From assembly GCA_001970955.1 (NCBI GenBank), contig MPUH01000493.1, positions 1 to 50,469 of the forward strand: DNA of 50,469 nucleotides. The letters are read 5' to 3'. Numbering within the stretch: the first letter of the stretch is position 1; each line of letters starts with the position of its first letter. This DNA comes from Stentor coeruleus (Eukaryota > Ciliophora > Heterotrichea > Heterotrichida > Stentoridae). Shown here one piece after another: positions 28,395 through 36,750 of this stretch. Under the pieces are notes generated by a model. That model was not told the origin of the DNA. It made no database searches and was given only the letters and a program-made list of their open reading frames with translations. Both the position numbers and the translations under genes were made by a program.

Positions 28395-28640
28395 CTTACT
28401 AATCTAAGTTTAGGCTTTTAATCATCTTTATACTTAGGTCTATGAACTCTTGCATATCAATAACATCATTCTAATGGTATCTTAATCCTGATCATACCTT
28501 CAAATTTATTATTAGAAACTGATTCTCCTAGCAAATATTTAATTATGAATTGAACTTCTGAAGCTTTAATTGCCTCATTGTGGCTTAGTCAATAAGATTA
28601 AATAGTTCAGTTATTATTGCTAGACCATCAGGCTGCATTG
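28395..28640 (-). pseudogene. EF-hand gene relic, cut by a retroelement relic
   Basis: The second copy of the relic at 27185-27480. ITELFNLID, then shifted-frame SHNEAIKASEVQFIIKYLLG are recognisable. Similarity to the first relic stops near 28640, where plus-strand reverse-transcriptase-like sequence begins, so the retroelement fragment marks the breakpoint. Confidence 0.6.
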
Positions 28641-29590
28641 CTAAGTTAACCGAGAAGAACAACTTAGACTTATCATGTTGCATATTTGATGAATTTTTAA
28701 AAATCAATAGAATGCACACTGGAGAAGAAAGTGCAATAATTATGAATGGAAACCCTGGCAAATAGCTTAAAATAAAGAAAGATGTCAGATAAAGTGGCTT
28801 CTCATCTCCAATGTACTTCAATTTTATACCGAATAAACTTGCATGGGCAATTGAAAAGAGCCCTTATAGAATAAAAATATCAAACAATAGAAAACAGGAA
28901 TCTTACTTTATGCAGATGATATAGTCCTGGTTGCGGACTCTGAAAAAGAATTACAAGGCTTAAGCACAATAGTTATGAAATAGCTTGCAGATTATAAACT
29001 CAACTATTCTAAATTAGAATATGGAACTAATCATAAACCACAAATAATAATTAATAAAAACCAACTTAAAGAAACTGACTCCTACAAATACCTCGGATAC
29101 ATTTCAAGTAAAAGAAAAAGCAGCGAGAAACATGTAATCGATAGAGAAACAAAAATGAAAGGAGCCCTAGGCTTGTTTTTAAACATAGAAACACACTGAA
29201 AGGAATCTCAGCCAAAAAGAAAAAACCATAGCAAAAGCATGCATATAAATAGTTGGACTATATGGGACAGAAATTATGATTAATCAAGAAAAAATACATA
29301 AATAAAGCAATGCATGTAGAAAACAAAACTAGAAACCTCCCATGGGAAAAAGATGCAAAGAAATCATGTCAAAATACAAAATTGAAGATTATAAAATGAG
29401 ATCAGGATTAAACTTCACAAAACACTGCAAATACTTAAGATATTAAAGCACGGATCAAAAATATCCTTACGTCAGCACTGGGCAGAAACGAAAAACATGT
29501 TATTGAAGATTGCAATGAATACAAAACTGAAAGACATGAAATAGAAAACGAACTTAAAATATATGCGAATAAAGAAACTAAAAATTTTAA
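28626..29590 (+). pseudogene. Non-LTR (LINE-type) retrotransposon reverse-transcriptase relic
   Basis: Broken plus-strand reverse-transcriptase sequence. In order: AKLTEKNNLDLSCCIFDEF, then VR-stop-SGFSSPMYFNF (the RQG..SP-x-LFN motif, with TAA at the Gln position), AWAIEKSPYRIKIS, a frame change, and the catalytic box GILLYADDIVLVADSEKEL (28897 onward; the two Asp bind the metal). The thumb block DSYKYLGYISSKRK follows, then in other frames IVGLYGTEIMI and near 29500 a Cys/His C-terminal block, EKHVIEDCNEYKTERHEI. Multiple stops and frameshifts make it dead. The order and motifs are those of LINE ORF2. No 5' end, endonuclease or poly(A)/satellite tail was found. It abuts the EF-hand relic on its left. 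Confidence 0.8.
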
Positions 29591-30038
29591 TTATCGCATA
29601 TCGTTTTATGGAAATCACTTTTAGTATTACAATAAAATAAAATAGTTTTATGAAATAATTAACTAAAATTACTTGTAAAGAAATATTTATTTAATATTTT
29701 ATGATTTTTAGATGAGTTTTTAGACATATCTTATCTTTAATTTCGCATTATTTACTACTTTATTAAATTCTAAATNTTATTAAATTCTAAATTTGTACTT
29801 TTAAATGCTATAATTTATCTAAAATTTGCAGCTCATTTTATTCCGTGCTATATTTTCTATGACTTTTAGTTTATTAGACTTACATTATAAATTTATATTC
29901 TTATATATCTTAATATAACCATAGTATCATTTTTGCTAATTCTTTAGCATTAAGTAATCATAAAGCTTTATAATGATATTTAATCTCTAATGCAAATTAT
30001 TTTAAACTCATCCAACTTAAAAAAACCTAAAAATAATT
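29591..30038. other. Intergenic, with a join scar
   Basis: AT-rich upstream region of the Sec7 gene. It contains the N at 29776 described separately; no gene seen. Confidence 0.6.
29760..29792. repeat. 16-bp duplication flanking a single N (join scar)
   Basis: TTATTAAATTCTAAAT occurs at 29760-29775 and again at 29777-29792 with an N at 29776 between. This is the same signature as at 287-425, pointing to an unmerged contig overlap. Confidence 0.8.
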
Positions 30039-31586
30039 ATGGGTAATTCTCCAGTAGTAGCATTGAGTTACAATGAAACAGGCAAATGTTCAAGTATATT
30101 CCAAAGCTGTTCAAGTCTTACTGAGCTTGATGTTGATGAACTAGCAATTCACAGAGAAGTTGGTATGCCTCGAGGGCGGCTATGTCCTGAAGCAATGAAA
30201 TATCTAGATAGAACTAGCAAAGGTCTTATGTTTGCATGCACAGGAACAAGTGCTTTGCATGTTAGAAAGTATATAAATTATGGAGCTAGTCCAGACACCT
30301 ATGATCAAAACAGAACAAGTCCTCTTCATATATCTTGTAGAAGTGGTAATTTGGAAGTTGTTAAAGAACTTGTTAGCCACAGATGCAATATGGATATTAC
30401 AGACTGTGCAGGATGGAGTAGTTTACATATTGCAAGTCATTGCGGTCATAGTGAAATAGTTGAATTTTTATTGGGTTGTGGAGCTGATGCTTCTATAGTA
30501 AATTCACGTGGAGAGACTCCTTTTGATCTAGCACACGACTCTGTTACACAGAAGAAATTCTTTAAATACTGGGGAACGTTTGAAGATTCGATTAAGTCTG
30601 ATTTACGACTTTCTAGAGTTACAAGACCGTTGACCCCTTATAGTGAAGAGTATAGTGTTTTGACTGAGAATTGGATGCGAATAGGTGCTATTCATACTAC
30701 TTACAATCTTATAAAGTTAGAAGAGATAATCAAGAACGTTTTCAATAACAATCATCTTAAAGGACTTTCTATGCTTATTACTGGGGAAATAGTTTCTCAA
30801 CGTCCTTTAGAAATAGCTATGTATTTTTTTTCAACACCTGGTCTTAGTCCTGTTAAAATAGGGATGATTCTTGGAGATACTCATGAAATCTGTAAAGATA
30901 TTGCTAAAGAATTCATTAGCTTTCTTCAAATCGAACCACACAACTTATTGGTTTCATTAAGCAAAATGCTAAAATTAATAAAACTACCAAAAGGAATGAT
31001 GGCAGACCAAGTTCTAGACCTCTTTTCAGAAAGGTTTTTTTCTTTTAATGGGCCTTTTTTGTCCAAAGATTCAGTGCACCATTTAGTGTTTAGCATTATT
31101 AATTTGAATAATTGCTTGCATGTAGAAAACGAGAGTATATCTAAAGAAGAATTTATTCAAAGCAATAAAGGTATGCATGATGGAGGAGATTTTCCAGAAA
31201 AATATTTATCGTGGATTTATGATTCAGTTAAAAACGAAAGCATTCAAGGAGTGTTTCATGAGCAAATTGCCCCAGTTTTTGAAGAAGTCACAATTAGTGG
31301 GTATTTAAGATATAAGTTAGATACAGATTGGAAGGAAAAATATTTTATATTGAATTCTAATGCATTGTGGTCTTTTAAATCTACCACACAAGCTACACCA
31401 TATGGATGCATTCCTCTTTCGAACACTGTTGTTTCAGTAAATACAAATTATTTTATGCTTACTGGGAACATAACTTTTATACGTTTTTCAGAAGATGGTA
31501 GTTCAAGTGTTCAGCATTTTGCAAATGGAATATTTCGCATGGATAATCCTGACTTGTGGATAGCTGGTTTACAATTAGTGAAGTAA
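30039..31586 (+). CDS. Ankyrin-Sec7-PH protein (ARF exchange-factor family), catalytic Glu apparently absent
   Basis: A 515-residue protein. The start MGNSPV is a candidate myristoylation signal. Residues about 65-170 form ankyrin repeats (TSPLHISCRSGNLEVVKELV, WSSLHIASHCGHSEIVEFLL, ETPFDLA). Residues about 225-405 are a Sec7 domain: NHLKGLSMLITGEIV, LSPVKIGMILGD and the second signature VFSIINLNNCLHVENESISK. A PH domain follows (about 412-515, SGYLRYKLDTDWKEKYFIL). Sec7 domains load GTP on ARF GTPases using a Glu in the first motif (LPGE-x-Q-x-I). Here that loop reads LPKGMMADQVLDLF (near residue 316): it is one residue short and has no Glu at that position. The protein may therefore be a non-catalytic ARF binder at membranes, or use another residue. 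The order ankyrin-Sec7-PH is unusual. The stop is TAA. Confidence 0.88.
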   Translation: MGNSPVVALSYNETGKCSSIFQSCSSLTELDVDELAIHREVGMPRGRLCPEAMKYLDRTSKGLMFACTGTSALHVRKYINYGASPDTYDQNRTSPLHISCRSGNLEVVKELVSHRCNMDITDCAGWSSLHIASHCGHSEIVEFLLGCGADASIVNSRGETPFDLAHDSVTQKKFFKYWGTFEDSIKSDLRLSRVTRPLTPYSEEYSVLTENWMRIGAIHTTYNLIKLEEIIKNVFNNNHLKGLSMLITGEIVSQRPLEIAMYFFSTPGLSPVKIGMILGDTHEICKDIAKEFISFLQIEPHNLLVSLSKMLKLIKLPKGMMADQVLDLFSERFFSFNGPFLSKDSVHHLVFSIINLNNCLHVENESISKEEFIQSNKGMHDGGDFPEKYLSWIYDSVKNESIQGVFHEQIAPVFEEVTISGYLRYKLDTDWKEKYFILNSNALWSFKSTTQATPYGCIPLSNTVVSVNTNYFMLTGNITFIRFSEDGSSSVQHFANGIFRMDNPDLWIAGLQLVK

Positions 31587-31830
31587 TAATAAATATGCTA
31601 CTTTTAGAAATCTTGGAAGTACTATTTATATCTAAACGTATAGGTATTTTAGCTATATGCTTATTTTATAAGATATATGCAAAGAATTTTAATGTTTATA
31701 AAGAAATTAGAAAACTTTTGATCATAGCAAATAACTTTTGAAGAGCAGCATTGCTTTATTATTAAAAAGTGCATTTTATGTTTCGTAACAACTATAGAAT
31801 TAGCACATTTTAATATGAAATTAAAGCTAA

Positions 31831-31905
31831 AGTGGGTGATAGTTAAGGTGGCATGGTTTAAACCTTGTCCGATCGAGGTTTGTTTGTCCTACGATCTTTT
31901 TCTTT
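31831..31905 (+). ncRNA. Candidate small RNA gene (polymerase III-like)
   Basis: The stretch contains TAGTTAAGGTG, which fits the A-box consensus TRGYNNARNNG, and GATCGAGGT, one base from the B-box consensus. The palindrome GGTTTAAACC (31855-31864), a GATCG/CGATC stem (31871-31875 with 31892-31896) and a T-run at 31897-31901 that could terminate polymerase III complete the picture. It does not fold into a tRNA cloverleaf by eye, and I cannot name it. Confidence 0.25.
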
Positions 31906-32012
31906 GGGCAGATTCGGTATTTTAATATGAGACTATGAATTTATAATTCTTAGACTAACTAGATTCTATAGTAGTGGCTTAAATTTTATTTTAGACTTAT
32001 CGAGTGCATTTA

Positions 32013-32254
32013 AGAACCTAAATTATAATAATAATTAGTTAGTTAGAAAATATATCGTTCACAGTCGTGAACTCTGTATTAATCAATTCTCAGTTGGTTT
32101 CTCTTATTATCGATGTTTTCTACGAAGTTTTTTATGATGTTATCCCCTTTTCTTTTAATTTTATTACTATTTTTTCCTATACATTTTTCAAACTTTTTGC
32201 CGTTTAGTACTATTTCTGCTAGTGTAAGCTAGAACCTAAATTATAATAATAATT
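32013..32254. repeat. 24-bp direct repeats bracketing 194 bp
   Basis: AGAACCTAAATTATAATAATAATT, an exact 24-mer, occurs at 32013-32036 and 32231-32254. The bracketed segment is T-rich on the plus strand and has no ORF. The repeats could be the footprint of an insertion or excision, or chance duplication of AT-rich sequence. Confidence 0.6.
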
Positions 32255-32457
32255 CACACTATTGCCACATCATTATTGATTCGCTTAATTAAATACAAAC
32301 TCTTAAGACAACTCATACTTTTTATTTTCCTGATTTAAAAATTGTTTATTTTAACAACCATTATTTTTTGCTATTCCCCAAAAAAATTCATTTAAATAAG
32401 CTTGTCTCCAAGAGGCACTTAAAATTATTATATTAATTATAAGTATTATCAATCATT

Positions 32458-33147
32458 TTAAATGATTATACAAATTTGGCAATGAGGATGGCTTTCTTCA
32501 GTTTCCAAGGAAGTCTTTTCTATAATGCTTTCCTTGATTTTGTATAAAGATTGCTTAAGTTTATCATTTTCATAGTTTTTCGCTTCTAGTTCACGCTCAG
32601 TTAATGTTAAGCGATGATTCATAAAGTCAATCGAGTTTTTTAAGCTGTAAATCTGTTCAATGACTTGAGTTTGTGGTTCATAAAACGGGCTGGGATCGCA
32701 TTCTTTGAATGACTCACCTTCAATCTTTTCTCTCATTGCTCTGAGCTCTTCTTTAGTTTTTTTAGCTTCAAAAAGGACTTCGCCTATAGAATTTTTCATT
32801 ACTTCGAATTCATTCCTGCAGCTTTGAACTTTCTGATGGACTTTATACTTTTTTTTTAAATGCTTTTGGTTAGATGACTTGTATTCTTTTAGCTTTGATC
32901 GCAGTTCCTGAGCTAGATTCTTGGTTGTTGACATTAAGTCTTGAGATTCAAAGTCAATAAATGATTCAGTTAAACTGGAAATGTCTTCAAATGTATGGCA
33001 TTTGAGATCTTCTGGAGGAGGAACACCCTGACTTGGAGAAACTGTAGGATCCTTACTTGGATTGCCTTTTATACTTGAAGTTATTAAAGGCTGGTTCTTG
33101 GGACGGGTTAAAGTTTTTGAGAATCTTCTTTTATTAGAAGTTGACAT
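32458..33147 (-). CDS. Coiled-coil protein with C-terminal CaaX box
   Basis: A 229-residue protein starting MSTSNKRRFSKTL (an ATG 12 codons upstream, at 33183, is also in frame but adds an Asn-rich stretch that looks like leader). The first 70 residues are disordered and Pro/Ser-rich. From about 75 to the end it is heptad-rich coiled coil (for example AKKTKEELRAMREKIEG and LTERELEAKNYENDKLKQSL). The last four residues, CIII after HCQI, form a CaaX prenylation box with a second Cys nearby for palmitoylation, so the coil is probably membrane-anchored by its C-terminus. It is divergent from the gene at 33263, whose product also ends in a CaaX box; the starts are 115 bases apart. The stop is TAA. 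Confidence 0.75.
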   Translation of the reverse strand: MSTSNKRRFSKTLTRPKNQPLITSSIKGNPSKDPTVSPSQGVPPPEDLKCHTFEDISSLTESFIDFESQDLMSTTKNLAQELRSKLKEYKSSNQKHLKKKYKVHQKVQSCRNEFEVMKNSIGEVLFEAKKTKEELRAMREKIEGESFKECDPSPFYEPQTQVIEQIYSLKNSIDFMNHRLTLTERELEAKNYENDKLKQSLYKIKESIIEKTSLETEESHPHCQICIII

Positions 33148-33262
33148 AAAATTATTATTATTGTATATAACATTAAAATGCATTGTATCATTATAAACTA
33201 TTTACCAAGCTTAACACATATAAGACAGTTTATTCTGAGTAAAATGTATTGATAAATTAAAT

Positions 33263-34033
33263 ATGGAAGCCATTATCCAGAAGATGTACATAATGACTGA
33301 GATTTTTTGCTACTTACCTTATAAAGAAATAATTCTGTTACGAAGAATCTCTAAAAAAATTAAAAAGAGAATTGATAGCATTTCGACTTGGGAAAAAATT
33401 GTTACTACAAGCTTCCCTAGCCTGATGTTTATAGAAAATATCTCAGCCTCAACTTCGCTGGCAGTTCTTGAAAATATTTCAAAAAATAAAGGGAAAATTG
33501 AACCTCAAACAACGTTTCCTATTGGTATTCTAGGTTATCCTGGGAAACTTGATGTTGTAATTACAGAACCTGAACATTTGGCTAGAGCAGGATTTATAGG
33601 TTCTATGAAGGAATACATTTCATATAGAGGAGTTTGCAGACTCTGTCCAATTTCTATCCCAAAGGTTGAAATGATACAGTGTCAGCTTCGTTTAATCACT
33701 ACATTTTTAGTAGTTGCTGATGGAGAAGATGGTTGGGAGAACAAAATAAGAGAAACTATTTCTAAACTTGAAGAATATCAAATAAGAAAAATTGTGGTAT
33801 TTGTTCGAGTTAATAGTCTAAATTCGTTTCTCAAAGAAATTAGCGAAAAATATCCAGTGTTGTTTTTCACTGAGTTAACTACTAAAGATATATGCAGAAC
33901 ATTAAAGGCACTTGACTCAGTTATCAATAATGATGAAATTGTTAATATTGTTCCCCCACTTAAAATTTTAAATCCTCCTGCATCAGAAAAGGTTGCAGAA
34001 AAGCCTAAAAAGAAAAAATGCATGATTTTTTAA
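33263..34033 (+). CDS. F-box-like protein with degenerate translation-factor-type G domain and polybasic CaaX tail
   Basis: A 256-residue protein with an unusual layout. Residues about 9-50 resemble an F-box (EIFCYLPYKEIILLRRISKK followed by STWEKIV). Residues about 85-225 follow an EF-Tu/EF1A-like G domain: GILGYPGKLDVVI stands where GHVDHGKTTL is expected, RGVCRLCPISIPKVEM where RGITI appears, then FLVVADGEDGWENKIRETIS and RKIVVFVRVNSL where PKIVVFLNKVD is found. The P-loop Lys lacks its Ser/Thr partner, the DCPG motif is missing and NKxD reads VRVN, so nucleotide binding is probably lost. The tail is proline- and lysine-rich, ending KPKKKKCMIF: a polybasic prenylation signal like that of K-Ras, with Phe favouring geranylgeranylation. 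Attachment to the plasma membrane is inferred. The domain assignments are by eye and should be tested structurally. The stop is TAA. Confidence 0.65.
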   Translation: MEAIIQKMYIMTEIFCYLPYKEIILLRRISKKIKKRIDSISTWEKIVTTSFPSLMFIENISASTSLAVLENISKNKGKIEPQTTFPIGILGYPGKLDVVITEPEHLARAGFIGSMKEYISYRGVCRLCPISIPKVEMIQCQLRLITTFLVVADGEDGWENKIRETISKLEEYQIRKIVVFVRVNSLNSFLKEISEKYPVLFFTELTTKDICRTLKALDSVINNDEIVNIVPPLKILNPPASEKVAEKPKKKKCMIF

Positions 34034-34915
34034 AGTTAACTAACTTTATGGCTTAAACTAAGCTCATTATAATATATTATATGATTTTAGAAATTACCTC
34101 TGTAAAGTAATAATAATGCTTTTACAAATTATAAAAATCTAAAAGTCTGCCATTTTCCCCATATAGATGCAAGCATACTTTTAAACAACATTTGATAATA
34201 AATTATGAAAAAGCATAAGTAAAGCATTTCAACATATAGATTAAACAGTTTTTATATTATACTTAAGACAGACTATAATTATATTGGATTTAAAATAACT
34301 CATTTTAAATTATAAAATTATTTTCTCCTTACCTATCAAATGCCTTTAAAATTATAATCTTGGATATTATATTTGAATTTAATATTTTACGTTCTTTAAA
34401 AATATTATAAAGCTATGCTTTAATATCTCTCACTTATATACAAGTGTGAATTTATGCTTTCTAGGGTTATTATTGTCTAATTAACTTTAATCATTGCACT
34501 AGTGAAAGAAAGACTTACTAATATCCAAATTATTTGCAACAGAAAGATATCTTGCATTTTCATAATCATTTAAGCATATTGATAATCTGATATATAACAA
34601 TCATTAAGGTTTCTTATTATAAGTAAAAATAAAATCATTGTGGATAATAAATTTATGAATTAAGTAAATTAAGTTGATTATAAAATATATGGTATCACAT
34701 AAAAAGTGTAATTCGATGAAATAGTTTTGAATAACGTATAAAAAAGCATTCTTATAAAGAGTTACTTATAAGAATTCGTTAAAATACCTCATAGGCATGA
34801 AATGAATAATTTATAATTTATAAAATATTAAATCTTATCACATTTTTCAATCCTTTAAACTCTTCTAATCGTTTTTATCCTAGAATACCTACAAACAAGA
34901 TTTTTTTGTAATTAA
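34034..34915. other. Intergenic between co-directional genes
   Basis: AT-rich; no gene, relic or RNA candidate seen. Confidence 0.6.
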
Positions 34916-36700
34916 ATGTCCAGCACAGTTAAAAACCTTGAAAATAAAGAGAAAAAGAGATCCAAAATTGTATGCAATCTTGCCAGCACAAAATACGAAA
35001 TCATTCGTTATGTTTCTGAAAAAATATTTCTATGGGGTGTAAATCTTATAGAAGATGATGATGAATGGGACATCTTATGGACTGATAGTGCAGTCACTCC
35101 TGATAAGCTTGCAAGAATGAAACAGTATCAAAAAATCAACCACTTTCCAGGTATGTATGCAATATCTCGTAAAAATTACCTTGCATATAACTTAAACAAA
35201 CTGAAAAAAATTTTCCCATTAGATTACAATTTTTTCCCCCGGACCTGGGTAGTCCCTTGCGATATGGGAGATCTTAAGAATTTCATCATAACTAAAAAAA
35301 ATTCTTATCTCATAGTCAAGCCAGAAGCCTCTTCTCAAGGTCGGGGTATTTTTTTAACCCGCAAGCTTGACGAAATCGATACAGCAGAAAAGCATGTGGT
35401 TCAAGAATATATAAGTAAGCCTTATTTGATTGAAGATTTGAAATTTGATCTACGCATTTATGTTCTTTTAACAGGCTGCGATCCTCTTCGTATTTTTATA
35501 CACAAAGAAGGTTTAACAAGGTTTGCAACTGAAAAGTATATTCGCCCTTCTCCTAACAATTCACAAAACACTTTTATGCATTTGACAAACTATGCGGTCA
35601 ATAAATCAAACCCTCACTTTATTTATAATACAGATTCAACTCATGACAATCTTGGCCACAAGAGATCTTTACAGTCTACTTTTATTTATCTTGCATCTAT
35701 AGGTGTCGATGTTGATAAGCTCAATCATCAAATTGAAGATATAATTATAAAGACTATCTGCTCAATTCAACCAAACCTTAGCCACCACTACAAATCGTGC
35801 CAGCCTGATGATTTTTCTAACTCAATGTGCTTTGAAATACTTGGTTTTGACATAATTTTGGACTCAAAGCTCAAACCTTTTGTGCTAGAAGTCAACCACA
35901 CTCCAAGTTTTACAACAGATTCGCCACTAGATTTTAATGTTAAGAAGAATCTTATAACAGATACATTTAAATTGTTGGGTATTAGCCCAAATAATCGGAC
36001 ACGATTTCTGAAAAAACAGAAAGAAGAGATAATTAAACGTAGTATGACAGGGAAACTTGAGAAAATTTCAAGAGAAGAAAGGGCAGAAAAGGTTCAACAA
36101 CAAAAACAGCAGCGTGATACATGGGAAAACATGCATTTCGGAGGTTATAAAAAGATTTATCCTGTTGAAGGTTGTGATGATTATGAGAAATTTATCAATG
36201 CAGCTAAAGAAGTTTGGCAAGAATGGACTGGAGCGGGGATCAAACGCAAGAAAAACATGTCCGAATCATTTTCTCGTGCGAAAAAACCTACACTTTTCCG
36301 CCATCCTCGACACTCTGTTGACAAAAACTCAAGCCTAGATTGCGTTAATGTTTTCCAACGTCTTTCAAAGCCAATTATCCGTAAGAACCCAACCAATAGC
36401 TTACCGTCTATTATCTATACACATCCAGCTAAAGTTTCGTCAAAACACACTGCAACACTTAATTGCTTAAATCTTTATTCAAAGCTTATCGAACAAGAAG
36501 AAAAAAGTACAAAAAAAAGCCTTGTGAAATGGGTTGAAGTAAAAACAAAAACTGAATCTAGCGCTTCTGGGACAAAACCAACTGAAAAACGTTTTAAAAA
36601 AGTGACTTTGAGAGAAATCCTTTCACTAGATTTTTTGAATCTAAAAATAAATTCTATAGCCCAAGAGCCGGAAAGTACGTTAGAAAACAATTTCTTTTGA
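34916..36700 (+). CDS. Tubulin tyrosine ligase-like protein, probably polyglutamylase
   Basis: A 594-residue TTLL enzyme. TTLL proteins are ATP-grasp ligases that add Glu (or Gly/Tyr) to tubulin tails, chiefly on ciliary and cortical microtubules. The domain covers about residues 15-375. Key features are present: NHFPGMYAISRKN, the ATP-binding YLIVKPEASSQGRGIFL, KFDLRIYVLLTGCDPLRIFI with its Arg, FMHLTNYAVNK, and the metal site FEILGFDIILDS ... FVLEVNHTPSF (Glu and Asn). These fit the TTLL4/6/13 glutamylase branch better than the glycylases, but side-chain specificity is inferred. The basic C-terminal 200 residues probably help dock the microtubule. The start ATG is preceded by AT-rich leader. 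The stop is TGA. It is convergent with the RING-DEAD gene, 50 bases away. Confidence 0.92.
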   Translation: MSSTVKNLENKEKKRSKIVCNLASTKYEIIRYVSEKIFLWGVNLIEDDDEWDILWTDSAVTPDKLARMKQYQKINHFPGMYAISRKNYLAYNLNKLKKIFPLDYNFFPRTWVVPCDMGDLKNFIITKKNSYLIVKPEASSQGRGIFLTRKLDEIDTAEKHVVQEYISKPYLIEDLKFDLRIYVLLTGCDPLRIFIHKEGLTRFATEKYIRPSPNNSQNTFMHLTNYAVNKSNPHFIYNTDSTHDNLGHKRSLQSTFIYLASIGVDVDKLNHQIEDIIIKTICSIQPNLSHHYKSCQPDDFSNSMCFEILGFDIILDSKLKPFVLEVNHTPSFTTDSPLDFNVKKNLITDTFKLLGISPNNRTRFLKKQKEEIIKRSMTGKLEKISREERAEKVQQQKQQRDTWENMHFGGYKKIYPVEGCDDYEKFINAAKEVWQEWTGAGIKRKKNMSESFSRAKKPTLFRHPRHSVDKNSSLDCVNVFQRLSKPIIRKNPTNSLPSIIYTHPAKVSSKHTATLNCLNLYSKLIEQEEKSTKKSLVKWVEVKTKTESSASGTKPTEKRFKKVTLREILSLDFLNLKINSIAQEPESTLENNFF

Positions 36701-36750
36701 TGTATGTCAATAATATTAATATAATTTAAAAAATCAAATTATGATCTAAG

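Larger units (their letters stand above)
26580..28640. repeat. Tandem duplication of an EF-hand gene plus relic unit
   Basis: The segment 26580-27480 (intact gene, spacer, relic) is clearly similar to 27780-28640 over coding and spacer sequence alike, with an offset of about 1.2 kb. Spacer similarity, for example the run containing TTTATTTATATCATAA and CTAATAAGCAAACTTTGA, shows that the whole block was duplicated after the relic had already arisen. Confidence 0.8.
31587..32457. other. Intergenic between convergent genes
   Basis: No protein gene seen. It holds a GC-richer, fold-prone stretch at 31831-31905 and a pair of 24-bp direct repeats at 32013-32254. Confidence 0.5.

Noticed and set aside
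31831..31905. tRNA gene
   Set aside because: No acceptor or T-stem pairing can be formed despite A- and B-box-like strings; kept only as a weak small-RNA candidate.
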